Assembly (NCBI RefSeq): GCF_033958435.1
Contig: NC_134137.1
Location: 177,829,501 to 177,893,500, forward strand
Reading direction: 5' to 3'
Length of the DNA stretch: 64,000 nt
Source: Carettochelys insculpta
Lineage: Eukaryota; Chordata; Testudines; Carettochelyidae
The notes beneath the pieces were generated by a model that saw nothing but the letters and a program-made list of their open reading frames with translations, had not been told where the DNA came from and searched no databases. Positions within the stretch are counted from its first letter, which is position 1. Each line of letters opens with the position of its first letter. The position numbers and the translations under genes were made by a program. This document shows positions 32,656 through 45,467 of the stretch, one piece after another.

Positions 32656-33079
32656 AGTTACATCTACACTACAGAGATCTTTCAAAAGAAGTCGTTCCGG
32701 AAGATCTCTTCCAAAAGAACTTCTTTCAAAAGAGCTCGTCCACACACAAAAAAGTCGACCAAAAGAGTGATCTATTCTTTTGAAAGAGAGCGTCCACACA
32801 GCTCCCACTCTTTCAAAAGAACGGGGCAGGAATTGAAAAAATCAGGTGCCACGAGGATTGCTCTTTCGAAAGAAGGGCCCTGACAGACATCTATATGTTT
32901 TCTTTTGAAAGAAACTTCCTAAAATGGGAGTGAAAGAGTGCTTTCAAAAAGAGCACCACATTCTTTCAATTTACTTTTGAAAGAATGCTTTGTGTATGTA
33001 GACGCTCCATGGGATCTTTCAAAAGAGCCCCCTTCTTTCAAAAAATCTTTTGAAAGAACTTGGTAGTGTAGACACAGCC
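32656..33079. mobile_element. MITE with CTTTCAAAAGA words
   Basis: 424-bp element with ends AGTTACATCTACACTACAG and TGGTAGTGTAGACACAGCC, and a TTA duplication at 32,653-32,655 and 33,080-33,082. The interior is full of TTTCAAAAGA/TCTTTTGAAAGA words in both orientations, so the element can fold back extensively. Confidence 0.85.
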
Positions 33080-33082
33080 TTA

Positions 33083-34529
33083 ATGTTGGATTGAAAGCCC
33101 TATGGATATGGCCAGCAATTTTTATTCTGTTGAAGAGAATATAACAGACTAACAAGAGGCTGAACAAATTTCCCCAGACTCTCATTTCCACAGTAATAAT
33201 GTTTAAAATTGCACAAACGGTAAAAATGAAGAAAATGTACTGATGTATTCACTATTTATAACTGCTCTTTGAATTAGTTAACAGATTGTATCCCACGGAC
33301 TGTGACCTTTTAAAAGAATACTTGCACTTAGCGATTGGTCACTTAAACCATATGGTATATTTTGAGCCCCCAACTGGATGGCATAAACTTTGTAAACAGC
33401 AGAAGTGCCTAAATAAAATAATTGGGGCTTTAATATTTTTAGCCTGAGGATGTACTGGAGAATATAGCACTTTTAGGGTGGTAGAGACTATAAGCAGTAC
33501 TCAGGAATTTTAGGACATTTAAAATCTTTTCCTTCTCTGTTTTATATTATAGATGTCTTCCAACATGGACTTCAGATTTAAAAATTGAGCTAGATTCCTT
33601 CCTGCCTGTGTGTGAGTGAGAGAGAAGCCCAGAAAGACTTTACAAATCAAATTAATCTCGTCATACATACAAAGTGCTTACACATGTGTGGCCTCGTTTG
33701 CAAAAAGAACTACAGAACTCTTTGGGTTCATTTAACTGAGTTAAGCTTGGGATAATGGAAAGCATATTAAATAAAGCTGGATTTTGGGATGTTCTCTCAC
33801 TTTTAACTTATCTACTGAGCTTTAAGATGTAATTGGAATAAACAGTTGGCAGGCCTCAGTCTTATACAGTGAAGAGAAAAGCCCACTACTAATGTTAAGA
33901 GGTTAATGCCATAATTTAATGTATTAGGCCAGGCTCCCTGAAAAGAGATGCCCTTGGCCATATGTGTGCGCACAGGATATGCTCAGGTGGAATTGCATAT
34001 TGTGGGCCTTTGGAGGAAAGGTTGGATTGCATATTTTACACATAATTCAAGATAAAGTGGAAGTGACATAGGCATGCTCTTGTGTTTCTGTTTTTTTGCA
34101 CAATGCCTACTGAAGTGCAAAATGAGGATGGAGAAAAAAGACTCTGGAAGAATTTGCACACAAATCTAAGCAAAACTCCAACATTGCAAGTCCTACTGTC
34201 TTCCTTGTTGCTGATTCCTTGAAAAAGTCACCAAACCAGCATTTTGGAAAATAACTTTTATGTGCCCTCCATTATATGAGCTTGTACCGTATTTTATGTG
34301 GGAATCACATGCTTCAAACAGATTTTTCAAATCCATGATTTTCTTAACAGAAAATGTACATCTCTGTGTCAAAATTAAATAATTCAATAAATCAGGACCT
34401 CTATATGTGCTTTTTTATAGGTAGGATTTGATCACGGTTACACTTAAATATTCATATGCCATATGGGTTGCAGTGTGATAAACAGTGGGCCTACACTAAC
34501 TGCAGTTGCAATGAACATTTAGCCCCTTG
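33083..34529. other. No gene recognised
   Basis: AT-rich unique-looking sequence with no feature I can support. Confidence 0.55.
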
Positions 34530-34895
34530 GGCTATGTCTACACTGGACGGTTCTGTTGACAAAACTCAGGGAGCGTCCAGATTCCCAAAGCATTCTGTCA
34601 ATAGTAAATCGACGGAATGATGCACTTTTGTCAATACAAAGCAGTCTGGACATTCCTGGGGGCCCTCTGTTGACAGACGAGGTTTCTGGGACACCATGCA
34701 GCCCTGTCTGCTGTGCTTCTGGTTGGCCGTTTTGTTGAGAGAGCAGCCAGGCAGTCCAGCCACTCTCCGTTGACAAAGCGGATCGCTTATGATCTACTTG
34801 GCAATTTGGCTGTGATCTGTCAACAGAAGTTTTTGTCAGAAGATATCTTCGGACAAAAACTTCTGTGGGCAAAATACTGTAATCCACACATAGCC
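34530..34895. mobile_element. MITE of the TGTTGACA family, copy 1
   Basis: Ends GGCTATGTCTACACTGGACG and AATCCACACATAGCC. Shares with 37,608-38,034 the segment CCCTCTGTTGACAGAC, CTGTCTGCTNTGCTTCTGGT and TGGCCGTT-TGTTGAGAG. Interior repeats TGTTGACA/TGTCAACA. TSD not clean. Confidence 0.75.
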
Positions 34896-35506
34896 GTTAA
34901 GTGCACTGAGCCCATTAATTCGTCTACACCAGGACAACTACTTCTAGACTTTTTAGAATATTCTGATCAGGTATTTAAACAGCAACAGTCACAAAAAAAA
35001 CAAAAACAAAAAACCAAAAACCAAGGAAAATCAAACAAACCACATTTCACACACAGAATTATCCTTCCTGAGGTGCATTGCCTATTAGCCCAGAACTGGA
35101 AATATTCAGTCTTGCAACAGTGACAGGTTTAGTTGTTGTATATATGGTAGATCAATACAATGTGAGTTGGTAGATATTGATGCCCTCCCTCGGTGGGTGT
35201 TGGGGGGGGTCCTCTTTTTTGAAAGGTCAAGTATGGTAACAGTATGTAAGGATCGATACTGATGACCAGCTGGGCTAAAGAAGGAAGCTTTGTACCAATG
35301 GGAAATTTCCCTTTTCTGGTTGGATAATGGACTTTTACCCATGGGAAAAACCACATTTGTGATACTAACCCTTGCACTGAAAGTCTCTGGATTAATAGGT
35401 TTTCCAACCTTGCAATAGCTGTAGATACTAAAACACCTTCCTTACACAATTCAAAAAGGAGGTAAAACAGAGCAGATTGAGTTCTACTGCTATTCTGTAA
35501 GTCTTA
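34896..35506. repeat. Partial TIR repeat in otherwise plain DNA
   Basis: About 35,130-35,245 matches 51,700-51,860: TATATATGGTAGATCAATAC, GAGTTGGTAGATATTGATGC, then GGGGTCCTCTTTTTTGAAAG and GGTCAAGTATGGTAAC. Probably a copy of the same small element, with one end visible. The rest is unremarkable. Confidence 0.5.
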
Positions 35507-36188
35507 GGCTACGTCTACACATGCAGCCAACATCGAAATAGTCTATTTCGATGAATAACGTCTACACGTCCTCCAGGGCCTGCAACGTCGATGTTCAACT
35601 TCGACGTTGCTCAGCCCAACATCGAAATAGGCGCAGCGAGGGAACGTCTACACGTCAAAGTAGCACACATCGAAATAGGGATGCCAGGCACAGCTGCAGA
35701 CAGGGTCACAGGGCGGACTCAACAGCCAGCCGCTCCCTTAAAGGGCCCCTCCCAGACACAGTTGCACTAAACAACACAAGATACACAGAGCTGACAACTG
35801 GTTGCAGACCCTGTGCCTGCAGCATAGATCCCCAGCTGCCGCAGAAGCAGCCAGAAGCCCTGGGCTAAGGGCTGCTGCCCACGGTGACCATAGAGCCCCG
35901 CAGGGGCTGGAGAGAGAGCATCTCTCAACCCCCCAGCTGATGGCCACCATGGAGGACCCAGCAATTTCGACGTTGCGGGACGCGGATCATCTACACGGTC
36001 CCTACTTCGACGTCGAACGTCGAAGTAGGGCGCTATTCCTATCTCCTCATGAGGTTAGCGACTTCGACGTCTCGCCGCCTAACGTCGAAGTTAACTTCGA
36101 AATAGCGCCCGACGCGTGTAGACGCGACGGGCGCTATTTCGAAGTTGGTGCCGCTACTTCGAAGTAGCGTGCACGTGTAGACGCAGCT
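35507..36188 (+). mobile_element. Complete Harbinger-type MITE
   Basis: 682 bp, starting GGCTACGTCTACACATGCAG and ending GTGCACGTGTAGACGCAGCT, with a clean TTA duplication at 35,504-35,506 and 36,189-36,191. Same family and orientation as 25,921. Its left subterminal region is about 30 bp shorter, with one of the ATCGAAATAG palindromes missing. Confidence 0.92.
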
Positions 36189-36191
36189 TTA

Positions 36192-36946
36192 ATGAGCATG
36201 CTAGTGCCTAACAGTTAATATTAATGCAATTGATCAAATAACAAGGGGGCAGGTCTTTACCCATTGGAATTTTGTGCAAAATCAGTATTTTTCCCTCATG
36301 GAGCTTTATTAAAATGAACATCAAAAGGTGCTTGCCTCTGACAGATTGTGCCTTTCATTTACCTACATAGCAATACACTTAGTGAGGCTCCAGAGCTGCA
36401 ATTGGCTTATTAATGTGCTGCAAAGCAGCACAGGAGACACATGAGATTAAAACACTGTGTGATTTAATTATTAACCAAACAGGATGTTTTCATGGTGTTA
36501 TTAACCAGTCGTAGAGTATTTGGTCAGTCACTTTCCTGCAAGAATTATATAGGAAATAAAAAATTCACACTACTGTGACTCTTTTGTGGAATGTTGATCC
36601 CCATTTTGGCTCCTGAACTATTGAAGTCTGAGTTACCCTGGCTGCAATGTACAGGGCTGCATTTTTTAACGGGGCAATAGCCTGAAAGGTGATGAGCATT
36701 ATAGCCTTGCAGCAGGATCCCAAAGCTCCCACTGTCAGAATAGCACAAATAGGTAAAATGTTCTTTGTTACACGCAGGAGAGAGTGGGCAAAAATCACAC
36801 TAGAGTAGTGTGTGGGAAAACACAATCTTTATTTCTTTTTTTTTTTTTAAAGGGTCTAAAAATTAAGCAAGGGATAGAAATAAATTTGGTGTTTCGATGT
36901 CTAAAGTATTTTATATGGTTTAAAGAAGGTTTGTTTTATTCTTCTA
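36192..36946. other. No gene recognised
   Basis: AT-rich DNA with a T-run near 36,836. Open frames on the minus strand near 36,545-36,825 show no domain. Confidence 0.5.
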
Positions 36947-37256
36947 CAGGTTGAACTTCTCTAATCTGACACACTATGGTCCAGCAACATCTGTCATAAT
37001 TTTAATTAGCCAGATGACCACTTGTCATGGGTGTGGCCAAGTTTCCAGTGATCCCATAAAGTTTGTTTCCAACCACCAGTCCTGGTTCTCAGTGTTCTGT
37101 GCTGGTATTTATCTATAATTTACACCTCAATGTCTTCCAAAAGCAGTGGCAGTGTTGGTAATGTGCTAGAAAATACTGACCTCCCATGGTCCAGCAAATT
37201 CTCTCATCCAGCACTGGTCAGGTCCTGACGGTGCCGGATTAGAGAGGTTCAACCTG
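36947..37256. mobile_element. Tc1/mariner (Tigger-like) miniature element
   Basis: 310 bp with ends CAGGTTGAACTTCTCTAATC and GGATTAGAGAGGTTCAACCTG, flanked by TA on both sides (36,945-36,946 and 37,257-37,258). The CAGGTTGA terminus and TA duplication suggest a pogo/Tigger-type element. No coding content. The internal words TATGGTCCAGCAA and CATGGTCCAGCAAATTC are a direct repeat near the two ends. Confidence 0.75.
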
Positions 37257-37607
37257 TAGTGGCAAAAACAGTGTCCGAATTCCTTTATATATATATATAT
37301 CCAGCTTTTTTTTATTTTTTTAAGTAGCATGGGAGAATCTCTCTCTTTTACCAGCTATGCAGGAGCTCAGGTTTTTGTGGATGTGAGCAGGGTAAAAATG
37401 CAAGAAACAATGTGAAACAGGGTGGGAGTGGGACTAAAAAAAATTAGTGTGAAGCAGGACAGTAGTGAGCATGTCCAGGTCCCATGAAAAATCACTGAGG
37501 AGAGAGACAGCACCTTACAGGATATGACAGTTACTTCACAGATTTGGTGCAATGATGGATACTTAGTAGAGCTGAGAGAAGGATAATAGTAAAGAACATT
37601 CATACTA

Positions 37608-38034
37608 GCTACATCTACACAAGAGAGTTTTGTTGATGAAACCCTGCTTTGGTTGACAAAACTCATGGAGTGTCCACACTAAACATGCTTTCCATCAACA
37701 TACTGTTGACAGAACTTGTCACTTTTGTCGACAACCTTCGGCTCTTCCCCACGAGGCAGAGCGCCGTTCTCAACAGAATCTGTCAACAAAAGAAGCTGTG
37801 AGTGCATGTTCTGGGGAGCCCTCTGTTGACAGACAGGGCTTCCAGGTCACTGGGAAGCCCTGTCTGCTATGCTTCTGGTTGGCCGTTCTGTTGAGAGCAT
37901 GGCCAGGCAGTCCCACTGCTTTCCGTCAACAGAGTGATCCGCTCTCATGTGTGACCACAATCTGTCAACAGAAGTTTTGTCAGGTCTCTCTGACATTAAT
38001 TTCTGTCGACAGATCACTGTAGTGTAGATGTAGC
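37608..38034. mobile_element. MITE of the TGTTGACA family, copy 2
   Basis: Ends GCTACATCTACACAAGAGAG and CACTGTAGTGTAGATGTAGC. Flanked by CTA on the left and TTA on the right. Interior rich in TGTTGACA/TGTCAACA, as in copy 1 at 34,530. Confidence 0.8.
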
Positions 38035-38077
38035 TTATGCAAAGGCAATATACCGGGCAAGGGAATATCTTCTCTTA

Positions 38078-38372
38078 AGCTACTTCTACATTAGACTAAG
38101 AAAGTTGACTGCAGATACACAATTCTAGCTATGCCAATTGTGCAGCTAAAATCAATGTATCTGCACTTAGCTAACTTGACTATCCATACAGTGGAAGGTG
38201 GATGGTAGTAACTCTCCCATCAACTTCCTCCTCGCATCTTGCTAGGAGTACAAGGGTCAACTGCAAACCCTGAGAGGCCAATTTCCTGCATCTCTACTAG
38301 ATGTGCAAAATCAAACCCTGGAAGTTCAACCCTGAGAGGGTTGATCTTCTGGGGTTGTGTAGACCTTCCCTC
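38078..38372. mobile_element. MITE family C, copy 1
   Basis: Starts AGCTACTTCTACATTAGACT with TTA before it. Shares with 54,256 and 60,024 the order GCAGATACACAATTCTAGCT, GTATCTGCACTT, a GGAAGGTGGATGG / ACTCTCCCATCAA block and a GTGTAGACC-type right end. Strongly diverged. Confidence 0.6.
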
Positions 38373-41300
38373 AATAAAGATATGTATTTTGGCATCATTC
38401 CTGACTAAACACACAAAACAAAAAGCAAACCCACTCCTCCTCAGAAGTGCACAGGTGAGATGGGATAGGTTTTGCTCCTACTCCTTCATTCTTCCTTTAA
38501 AAATATAATTTGTCTCCCCACAAATATCCACCTCTCCCATCTCCCCACAATTCCATATTGGTTCTCGGCCCCCAGCTCCATCTCCATCTCCATCTCTGCC
38601 CCCTCATTTTAATCTCTTGACCTTTTCCTTCCTGATCAAGCTCACCCCTTCCACTCCGTTTCCCCCCTCACCTTCTTCTAGTCAGGGCTGTTAAGTCTAT
38701 TTTTCCCTTTCTTGTCTTTATGTCAAGTAGTAGCCTGTTTATCTGTGTAGAGCAGGGCCATTCAGGTATCATCAAAATTCATGTTAAGAAACAGCAAAAA
38801 CACATGTAAGATCAATCTACTCAATACTGACACATGTTGCTCTTACAACTGTGGATTTGTCTATCTTCTATCGGACACAGCCAGTGTCAGTAGCCTATGT
38901 GCCAGTGGGCTCATTCTGATCTCCTTTTACACCAGTTTCACAAGAGGTAGGTCCACTGATTACAATGGAATTAATCCTAAATGAGATCAGAATCTGGCCC
39001 AACATGCCCTCTGGAAGTTAGTAGGATGGGGATGAAAACACAGGGCAAATAATTCAGATAGCTAACACTCACATGTTGCTTATAAAGCTAATGACAAAGC
39101 TTAGCTCATACAGGTTGATTGCTTATTTGACAAATGGGGTATAGTAAGTAGGTATTCTGTGCTGTGCTCCCCATTGGAGTGGGAAAGGAAAGAAAAGAAA
39201 GGAGAAGAGTGCTACAAGAAAATGAAGGCGAGCTGCGCAGTAACTAAGATAGAAAGATTAGGAGGTTAAATTCTCAGCCAGTTCAACTTTGGGCAGCGCA
39301 CTGCCTCTCTCAGACTGAAAACTTGTAAATTTAAACCAGGAAGCTTTTATGCAGAAAGCTAATTTCTTTTGTTTGCAGTGCCCAGGAAGTCTTGCAGCCC
39401 AGCATTTTCACAGGATTCCTTGAAAGTTTCACTTTGGTCTTAAGAAGATTTCACCTACAAGTGCTCTCCTTTTCTGATAGAGCCAAACAAGACTCGCCTT
39501 TTTCTATGAAGATTAATTTAGATTTTCTATTGCAGCGGCATACATTCCCCAGTCACGTGATCCATGTTCTTTTGAAGACTAGGTAAAGCCTGTAAAGAGG
39601 CAGCTGTGTTCCAAGCTCTTTGAACAGTATCTCTTATAGAAGAGGAGAATGGATAATCTGTCCTGCAAACACTGTTAGTGAAGACTAGTAATCAGTATAG
39701 AAGGAGTCTGCCCTGGGAATGAATGTATCAATTTACCTCAGGCTGTGAACTCCAGAGATGGGCTTTGCTCTAGATTGGGTGGTTGTTAAGCTTAATCTGT
39801 AACTGAAATTAAACCACTTTATTACTGGCATTTAAAAAACACAAACTTGCAGATTTTTCATGGTATAAAATTCAGGGCTATTCAGTTTTAATTCTGGCTC
39901 TTCATAAACTTGAACCCTTATCTTTTGATATAACAGAAACAAAGGGCAACTTGCACTTTCCTTCCTCCAGATAACCTGGCTATAAACCTGCAACTAAAAA
40001 AGCATGATTTTGGCATGTGTAGGGTTAAAAAAGAAAGAAAGAAAGAAAGAAAATTGCAAAGGCCATGAAAGGCGGATAGAAAGTGGAAGATATAGAAAAA
40101 TGTCTGTTACCTCACTCAGTGAACTGTAGTAAATCATGATCTGTGTGACATCATTCTGATATTTCAGAAAAACCTGTGTTCACATGATGGATCATATGGC
40201 TTTTATCCAGTGCTTGGTAGAGAAGGGGTTACACATAGTACTAACTCTACCCTTGCAAAAAATTGCAGGTGGGATTTTCAAAAATTACTCACTGTTGAAT
40301 TAACTCTGCTCCCGCTGAAATCAAAGGGTGAAATTCTGGCGCCACTGAGGTTAGTGGCAAAATTCCCGAAAGGTAGGTACACTAGTCTGAGTATAAGATT
40401 TAGCCATCGGTTACTACCGTAGAGCCAGTCAGGCTTTACAGAGATAGTAAAATCACAGCAAGCCACTATAAAAGAGGAAACAAGAATCCAAAGCAGGCTT
40501 GCAGACAGAGCCAAGGGGATTTCTCTCTGCCAAAGACACATACAGCCACCATTCCGTACTACAGAGATTTCTCCAGGCCCATCCTGGGGGGTCATACTTG
40601 AAACACGCAACCCCCTCTTCCCACCCCAAGCATCCCCAGTTGCCAACTAGTTACACTGCTGTGTTGCCCAAATAATCGATTTTGGCTAGTGTTACAAATC
40701 ACCTGGATGCCTGGGTAGTTAAATGTTATCACGTGAGTAAAGAGCAGCAGAACTGTCCTTAGCCTGTCCTGTACTGGGCCTCTCCCCCTTGAACTGAAAC
40801 ACACTGGCTAAGCAGGGGTTTCTGGTGCCAGATCCCAGTGGAGAGAGGACAGGTGTTTTGCTCACCCGTTTCCTAATGGTGGCACTATTGGACCTGCCCC
40901 TCTACCCTGTTTGAAGTCGGAGCTGACTGGGCTCTGTGGAGAGGCTTTTGGTTTTGTTAAGTGACCATGAGAGATGTAATAGCTGAGAATTAGATCTAAA
41001 GTGCTTACACCTGCTGAAGGATGGACCCTCTGTAGAAGAGACAACCCAGCCTGTGCTACCAGTGTGGTTCTCTCTCCAGGAGCTGGGACCTCATGAGACC
41101 CACTTGCAGAGGCCACAGTACCAGGTGGCAGCAGATGATGACGACACGGGGCCATTGGTAACAGAGCAGTGGCGTGAGCACAACCATCAACAAAACCATC
41201 AACAATGGCCACAGTGGCCAGTGGATGGAGAGACAAGCCAGGGGGAGGTGAATACATGTGAAAGCACCTCTGAATGCTGAGGCTCCACTGAGCAAGGATG

Positions 41301-41552
41301 ACAATGTGGGGGGTGTCGGGGAGGGAAAAGCAAGGGGCACATTAGAGGAACATTCCTTTGTTGAACTGTGTTTTAGTGACTCTGCTGTAGAGGGCTAGAC
41401 TTGTGACTGAGAAACGGATGAAGAGATGATTTCTAGTCGGTCAAGATTTTTAAAATGCCTTATTTGTCCTGGCTGTTATCACACATTGGTGCTATTTTGT
41501 GGTGTCATTATCTTGGAGTTTCTATACTAAACATTTTTATAATAATAAGTTT
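38373..41552. other. No gene; GAAA microsatellite
   Basis: A (GAAA)n run lies at about 40,029-40,051. Pyrimidine-rich tracts near 38,570-38,640. The open frames near 40,278-40,646 and 40,862-41,340 have no recognised domain and overlap in several frames. I see no convincing exon. Confidence 0.5.
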
Positions 41553-42500
41553 TTTTACATAAGAACAGCCAGACTGGGTCAGGCTAAAAGTTCATCTAGC
41601 CCAGGATCCTGTCTTCTAATCGTGGTCAATGCCTGGTGCTTCAGAGAGAATGACCAGTCCAGGCAAAGATCAAGTGATCCATCCCCAGGCATTCAGTCCC
41701 AGCTTCTGACAACAGAGGCTAGGGACACTCAGAGCAGGGGATCTGCCTCCCCACTCATTCTGCTTAATAGCTATTGAAAGACTTGTCCTCCAGGAAATCA
41801 TTTAGCTTTTCTTTTAAAAAAAAATTTTGGTTATAGCTTTGACCTTCACAACATCCCCTGGTAACAAGTTTTGTAGGCTGACTACATGTTGTGTAAAGAA
41901 ATACTTCCTTTTTTAATTTTTATATCTGCTGCTTATTAATTTCATTGGATGACCTCTAGTTTTTGTGTTATATGAAGGATTAGCTAACACTTCCTTATTT
42001 ATTTTGTTCACACCAGTCAAGATTTTATAACCCTCTGTTACATCCCCAGTCAGTTGTCTCTTTCCCAAACTGAAAAATCCCAGTCATTTAAATCCTGCCT
42101 CCTGTTTGATGCCCCTAATCATTTAGTAGCCTTTTTCTGTACCTTTTAGAATTCCTCTCTCTCTCTTTCTTTCTCTCTGTGTGTGTGGGGCGGGGGGGAT
42201 GGGGTGACTGGACCACACACAATATTCAAGATGTGAGCATACCATCAATTTATATAGTGACTTCATGATATTTTTGTCTTACTTCTTAACATCCTGCTAG
42301 CTTTTGTGACTGCTGCTGCTCACTGAGTGGATATTTGCAGAGAACTTCAACATACCTTTCTTGAGTGGTAACAGCTAATTTAGACCCCAATGTTTTGTAG
42401 GTACAGCTGAGATAATGTTTTCCAGTGTGCACTAATTTGCATTTATCATACAAACCATCTTCACAGTCTGCCCCTGCATTCTCTCTGGATACAGCCTCCA
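41553..42500 (-). pseudogene. CR1-like LINE 3' region, antisense
   Basis: On the minus strand, about 42,460-42,330 reads KCKLVHTGKHYLSCTYKTLG, then SKLAVTTQERY, which matches the end of a CR1-type reverse transcriptase protein. About 42,300-41,900 carries the usual segment with GAATATTGTGTGTGGTCCAG, then CATCCAATGAAATTAATAAG. The outer (41,553) end begins with the common plus-strand reading ACATAAGAACAGCCAGACTGG. Frame shifts abound. A CT/TTTC/GT microsatellite is embedded at about 42,155-42,190. Confidence 0.65.
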
Positions 42501-42739
42501 CCACCAATTTCAATTCCTGGGGAAAAGTACTGCCACACCTGCTAAGCGTAGCATTAAACCATCTTCTACCAGACACCCTGAGACCAGGATATGGTTTCAT
42601 AAGTCAAGGCAAAAGGAGGGTGCAGGATCATAGGGACAGGTGTTTAATTGATGACAATGCCATTTGGTGGCAGAAATGTCCCAGCCAGTCCATGAACACA
42701 GACTCCTGATTGTCAGAGGACTCTGGCATAAGCATGAGC

Positions 42740-43075
42740 ATTTCCAGTTCAGCTCACCTTAGAGTCCGTAAATCAGCTGTTGTGGTCCACCAGGGCCTGC
42801 ATAACAATGGTGTAGTACTTCTTGTGGTTTATGAACTCGTGTTTTTTAGTGGAGAGCAAACTACGAGCACGAGAGTCTGATCAATGGTCCTGATGCAATC
42901 TGGAAAACTCTACTCTCTCCAAACCAGCAGTTACTTCAGGGACATTGTGTATTCCTCTGAGGTCAGTCACACATGCTTGTCTCCAAAACCTCTGTAACCA
43001 CTTTACCTACAATTGACTTTACAAAGTAAAACTGTTTAGCAAAGGACATATGGCAGTTTGGAGTGGTCAACTTTC
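42740..43075 (-). pseudogene. Fossil Harbinger transposase fragment
   Basis: The minus-strand translation in changing frames gives VKSIVGKVVTEVLETSMCD (the region before the catalytic core), then FQIASGPLI where FPNCIGAIDG is expected, and HKKYYTIVMQALVDHNS, which corresponds to the HKGYHSxVLQALVDxxG segment. Termini and the remaining parts are not found. More decayed than the copies at 30,112 and 45,468. Confidence 0.55.
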
Positions 43076-43973
43076 TAACATGAAGCAAGTGAGGGGGAGA
43101 TTTGGGCCCCAATCCTTCAAATATTTAAGCATGTGCATAATGTCACACACAGTCCCAATGACATAGATGGGACTATTCACATCATAAAAGTTACATACAT
43201 GCCTAAGTGCATGCAGGAATGAGGCCCAACGTCAAAGGAATGTGGCTGAAACAGGAATGGAACCTAAATCTGAAGATTCCTAGGCACTCCTAACCAAAGG
43301 TTCATCTTTCCCCAACTACAAGGAAGTGGAAAGAAATTTTAAATAGAAAGCACTCTGCTTTTTATTAAAGCTTGTGATCTTGGTGATGTGTTTTGGAACC
43401 TACACATGTAATTATAGAAGATCTAAATTGCAAGGAGATGTCTTAGTGGTATGAGATATTCCTGGATTCATAGGTCAGATTCCAGCAGGCTTGAGTTTTC
43501 TCTTTATATTCTGATACAATGTGCAGAGAGAAATATGAACTATTTTCCTGTTTGTTCCACACAGGCATTAGAAATCATGTGATGTCTTCCATGAGAATAA
43601 AGATTTGCCTTGAAGACACCTTTCATTTAGGATAAACATAAAGAAGGAGCTGAAACAAAGCAGTAACACCCAGTAGAAGCCGAATCACGAGGACCTGTGG
43701 CTTTCTTTGACAGAAGAATGACTGAGCGCAAAAGGAGAAAAAGGGACCAGGAGAGACATAGGTGGTCAAAAACCACTAAAGTCACACAGAAGGAGCAAAC
43801 ATGGCATATAGATATACACGGTACCTTTAAAGCAAACGGGCTTAATGGAGTCTTGTTTCCTTTTCCCATTTTCCCCAAGCATTTTACTGATATGGTTATT
43901 TAAAATGCAAAAGAGTGATAGACTATTGTCACTTTTCTCCCATTGGATCTTGGAAAGATTTTATAACATTGTA
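43076..43973. other. No gene recognised
   Basis: No domain, terminal repeat or array found. Confidence 0.5.
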
Positions 43974-44200
43974 TGCGGTGATGTTGTAGCTGTGTTGGTC
44001 CCAGGATATTAGAGAAGATGGGTGAAGTAATATCTTTTATTGGACAGCTTCTGTTAGAGAGAGAGACAAGGTTTTGAGCTTTCACAGAACTCCTTTTTTG
44101 CATCTGGTAAACTTAAGCAGAGCATCACAGCTCAAGACAAGGTGGAACAGACTGTTTAGTATAAGTAGTTACCTTGAGTGATCCCTTGAAATGAGTTAAA
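43974..44200 (-). mobile_element. Penelope-like element fragment, third subfamily
   Basis: GTTGTAGCTGTGTTGGTCCC, AGTAATATCTTTTATTGGAC, AGAGAGACAAGGTTTTGAGC and GGTGGAACAGACTGTTTAG are in the order of a common amniote PLE 3' region, antisense. Coding part absent. No TSD identified. Confidence 0.65.
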
Positions 44201-44699
44201 AGAGAGAGATTAAAAATATTATGTCAACCACATAGTCTCTTTTAGTAAGAAATGGAAATCTGAGGTCAGAAGAGAAGCAGGAAGACTACTTTGGTCCGTT
44301 CTCCTTCTTGAATTCAAATACTGGACTGCTGAGGTCACATGGTACCCAAAAAGGTAATGGGCGCCAAATTTCTCACCACTTTAGTCACCACAAGCCTTTT
44401 CCTATTTAGAGCGTAGAATGGGAGAGAAATAGTGATTATCAGGACATTTTGTCATATGAGTTAGAAGTAACTGCCTGGATACAATACCAACAATAAAAGA
44501 CAGATTCCAAGGGGTTGAGGCGCATGATTACCAAGGATGCAAGCCAGCTGCTTCTTCTAAGCAGGCACTAGAAACAAGTGTCATCAGAGCCTAGCTTCAG
44601 ATCTAAACACTGTAGTAAGATGAAGACCTAAGCCCATGCAGCACAGGCCTGGTCTGAGGTCTAGCTAACACTGGATTAAACGTGGCTAACATAAAGCAA

Positions 44700-45109
44700 A
44701 GCTAGGCTGCAAGCAAGAGGCAGGCCCCTGATAACAGAACTTGGCACAGACAGGGCGGAGAGTACAAAACACTAATGGGTAATCGGCCCGGGTGCAAAAC
44801 AATAATTGATACAGGTCATAATTTGAAATCACAAGGTACCACCGGAGCATTAAAAAAGACCTTGGTACCCATTCCTCACAGATACAGACTTAGGTTCAGG
44901 AAAGGGTCTAAAGTGAAAGCATGATGGATAGAAATAATCTAATCGAACCACAGGGTATAGAGTGATGGGTGGTAACCTGACAACATCATCAGAGGGGGAC
45001 AACCTGATGGGTCAGCAATGAGGTGTGATTTCTTTGTACCTAAAGTGGTGTCTTGGAGGGGGACAGTCTTTGTATGACTGAGGGGGCAGCGGAAATCTAC
45101 CACCGATTA
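44700..45109 (+). repeat. Possible LTR U3-like sequence left of the Harbinger element
   Basis: If the R-U5-like piece at 48,994-49,137 is part of an LTR, this stretch is the natural candidate for its U3, displaced by the Harbinger insertion. There is no independent proof; the left boundary is arbitrary. Confidence 0.25.
45107..45109. repeat. TTA before the 3.9-kb Harbinger element
   Basis: TTA directly precedes the left terminus. The right flank reads TAT, so the duplication is imperfect or the boundary is off by one. Confidence 0.45.
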
Positions 45110-45467
45110 GCTATGTCTACACTGGGACGCTACATCGAAATAGTTTATTTCGACGTAGCGAAATTGAAATAAGCTATTTCAATGCGTAGTGTCCACACAT
45201 CTTCCAGGGCTGGTGCCGTCGACGTTCGACATCGATGTAGGCTAGCACTAAACCAAAATGGGCGCCGCAGGGGAGCGTCTACACACAAAAGCAGGCCCCG
45301 TCGGAATAAGGGGGCTAGGAACAGCTGCAGACAGGATCACAGGGCGGACTAGCACTTCCGGGGCAACAGCTAGCCGCTCCCTTAAAAGGCCCCTCCCAGA
45401 CACACACGGCCTGCACAGCACGAGGTCCACAGAACCGACAACCACTCACAGACCCCGTGCACACAGC

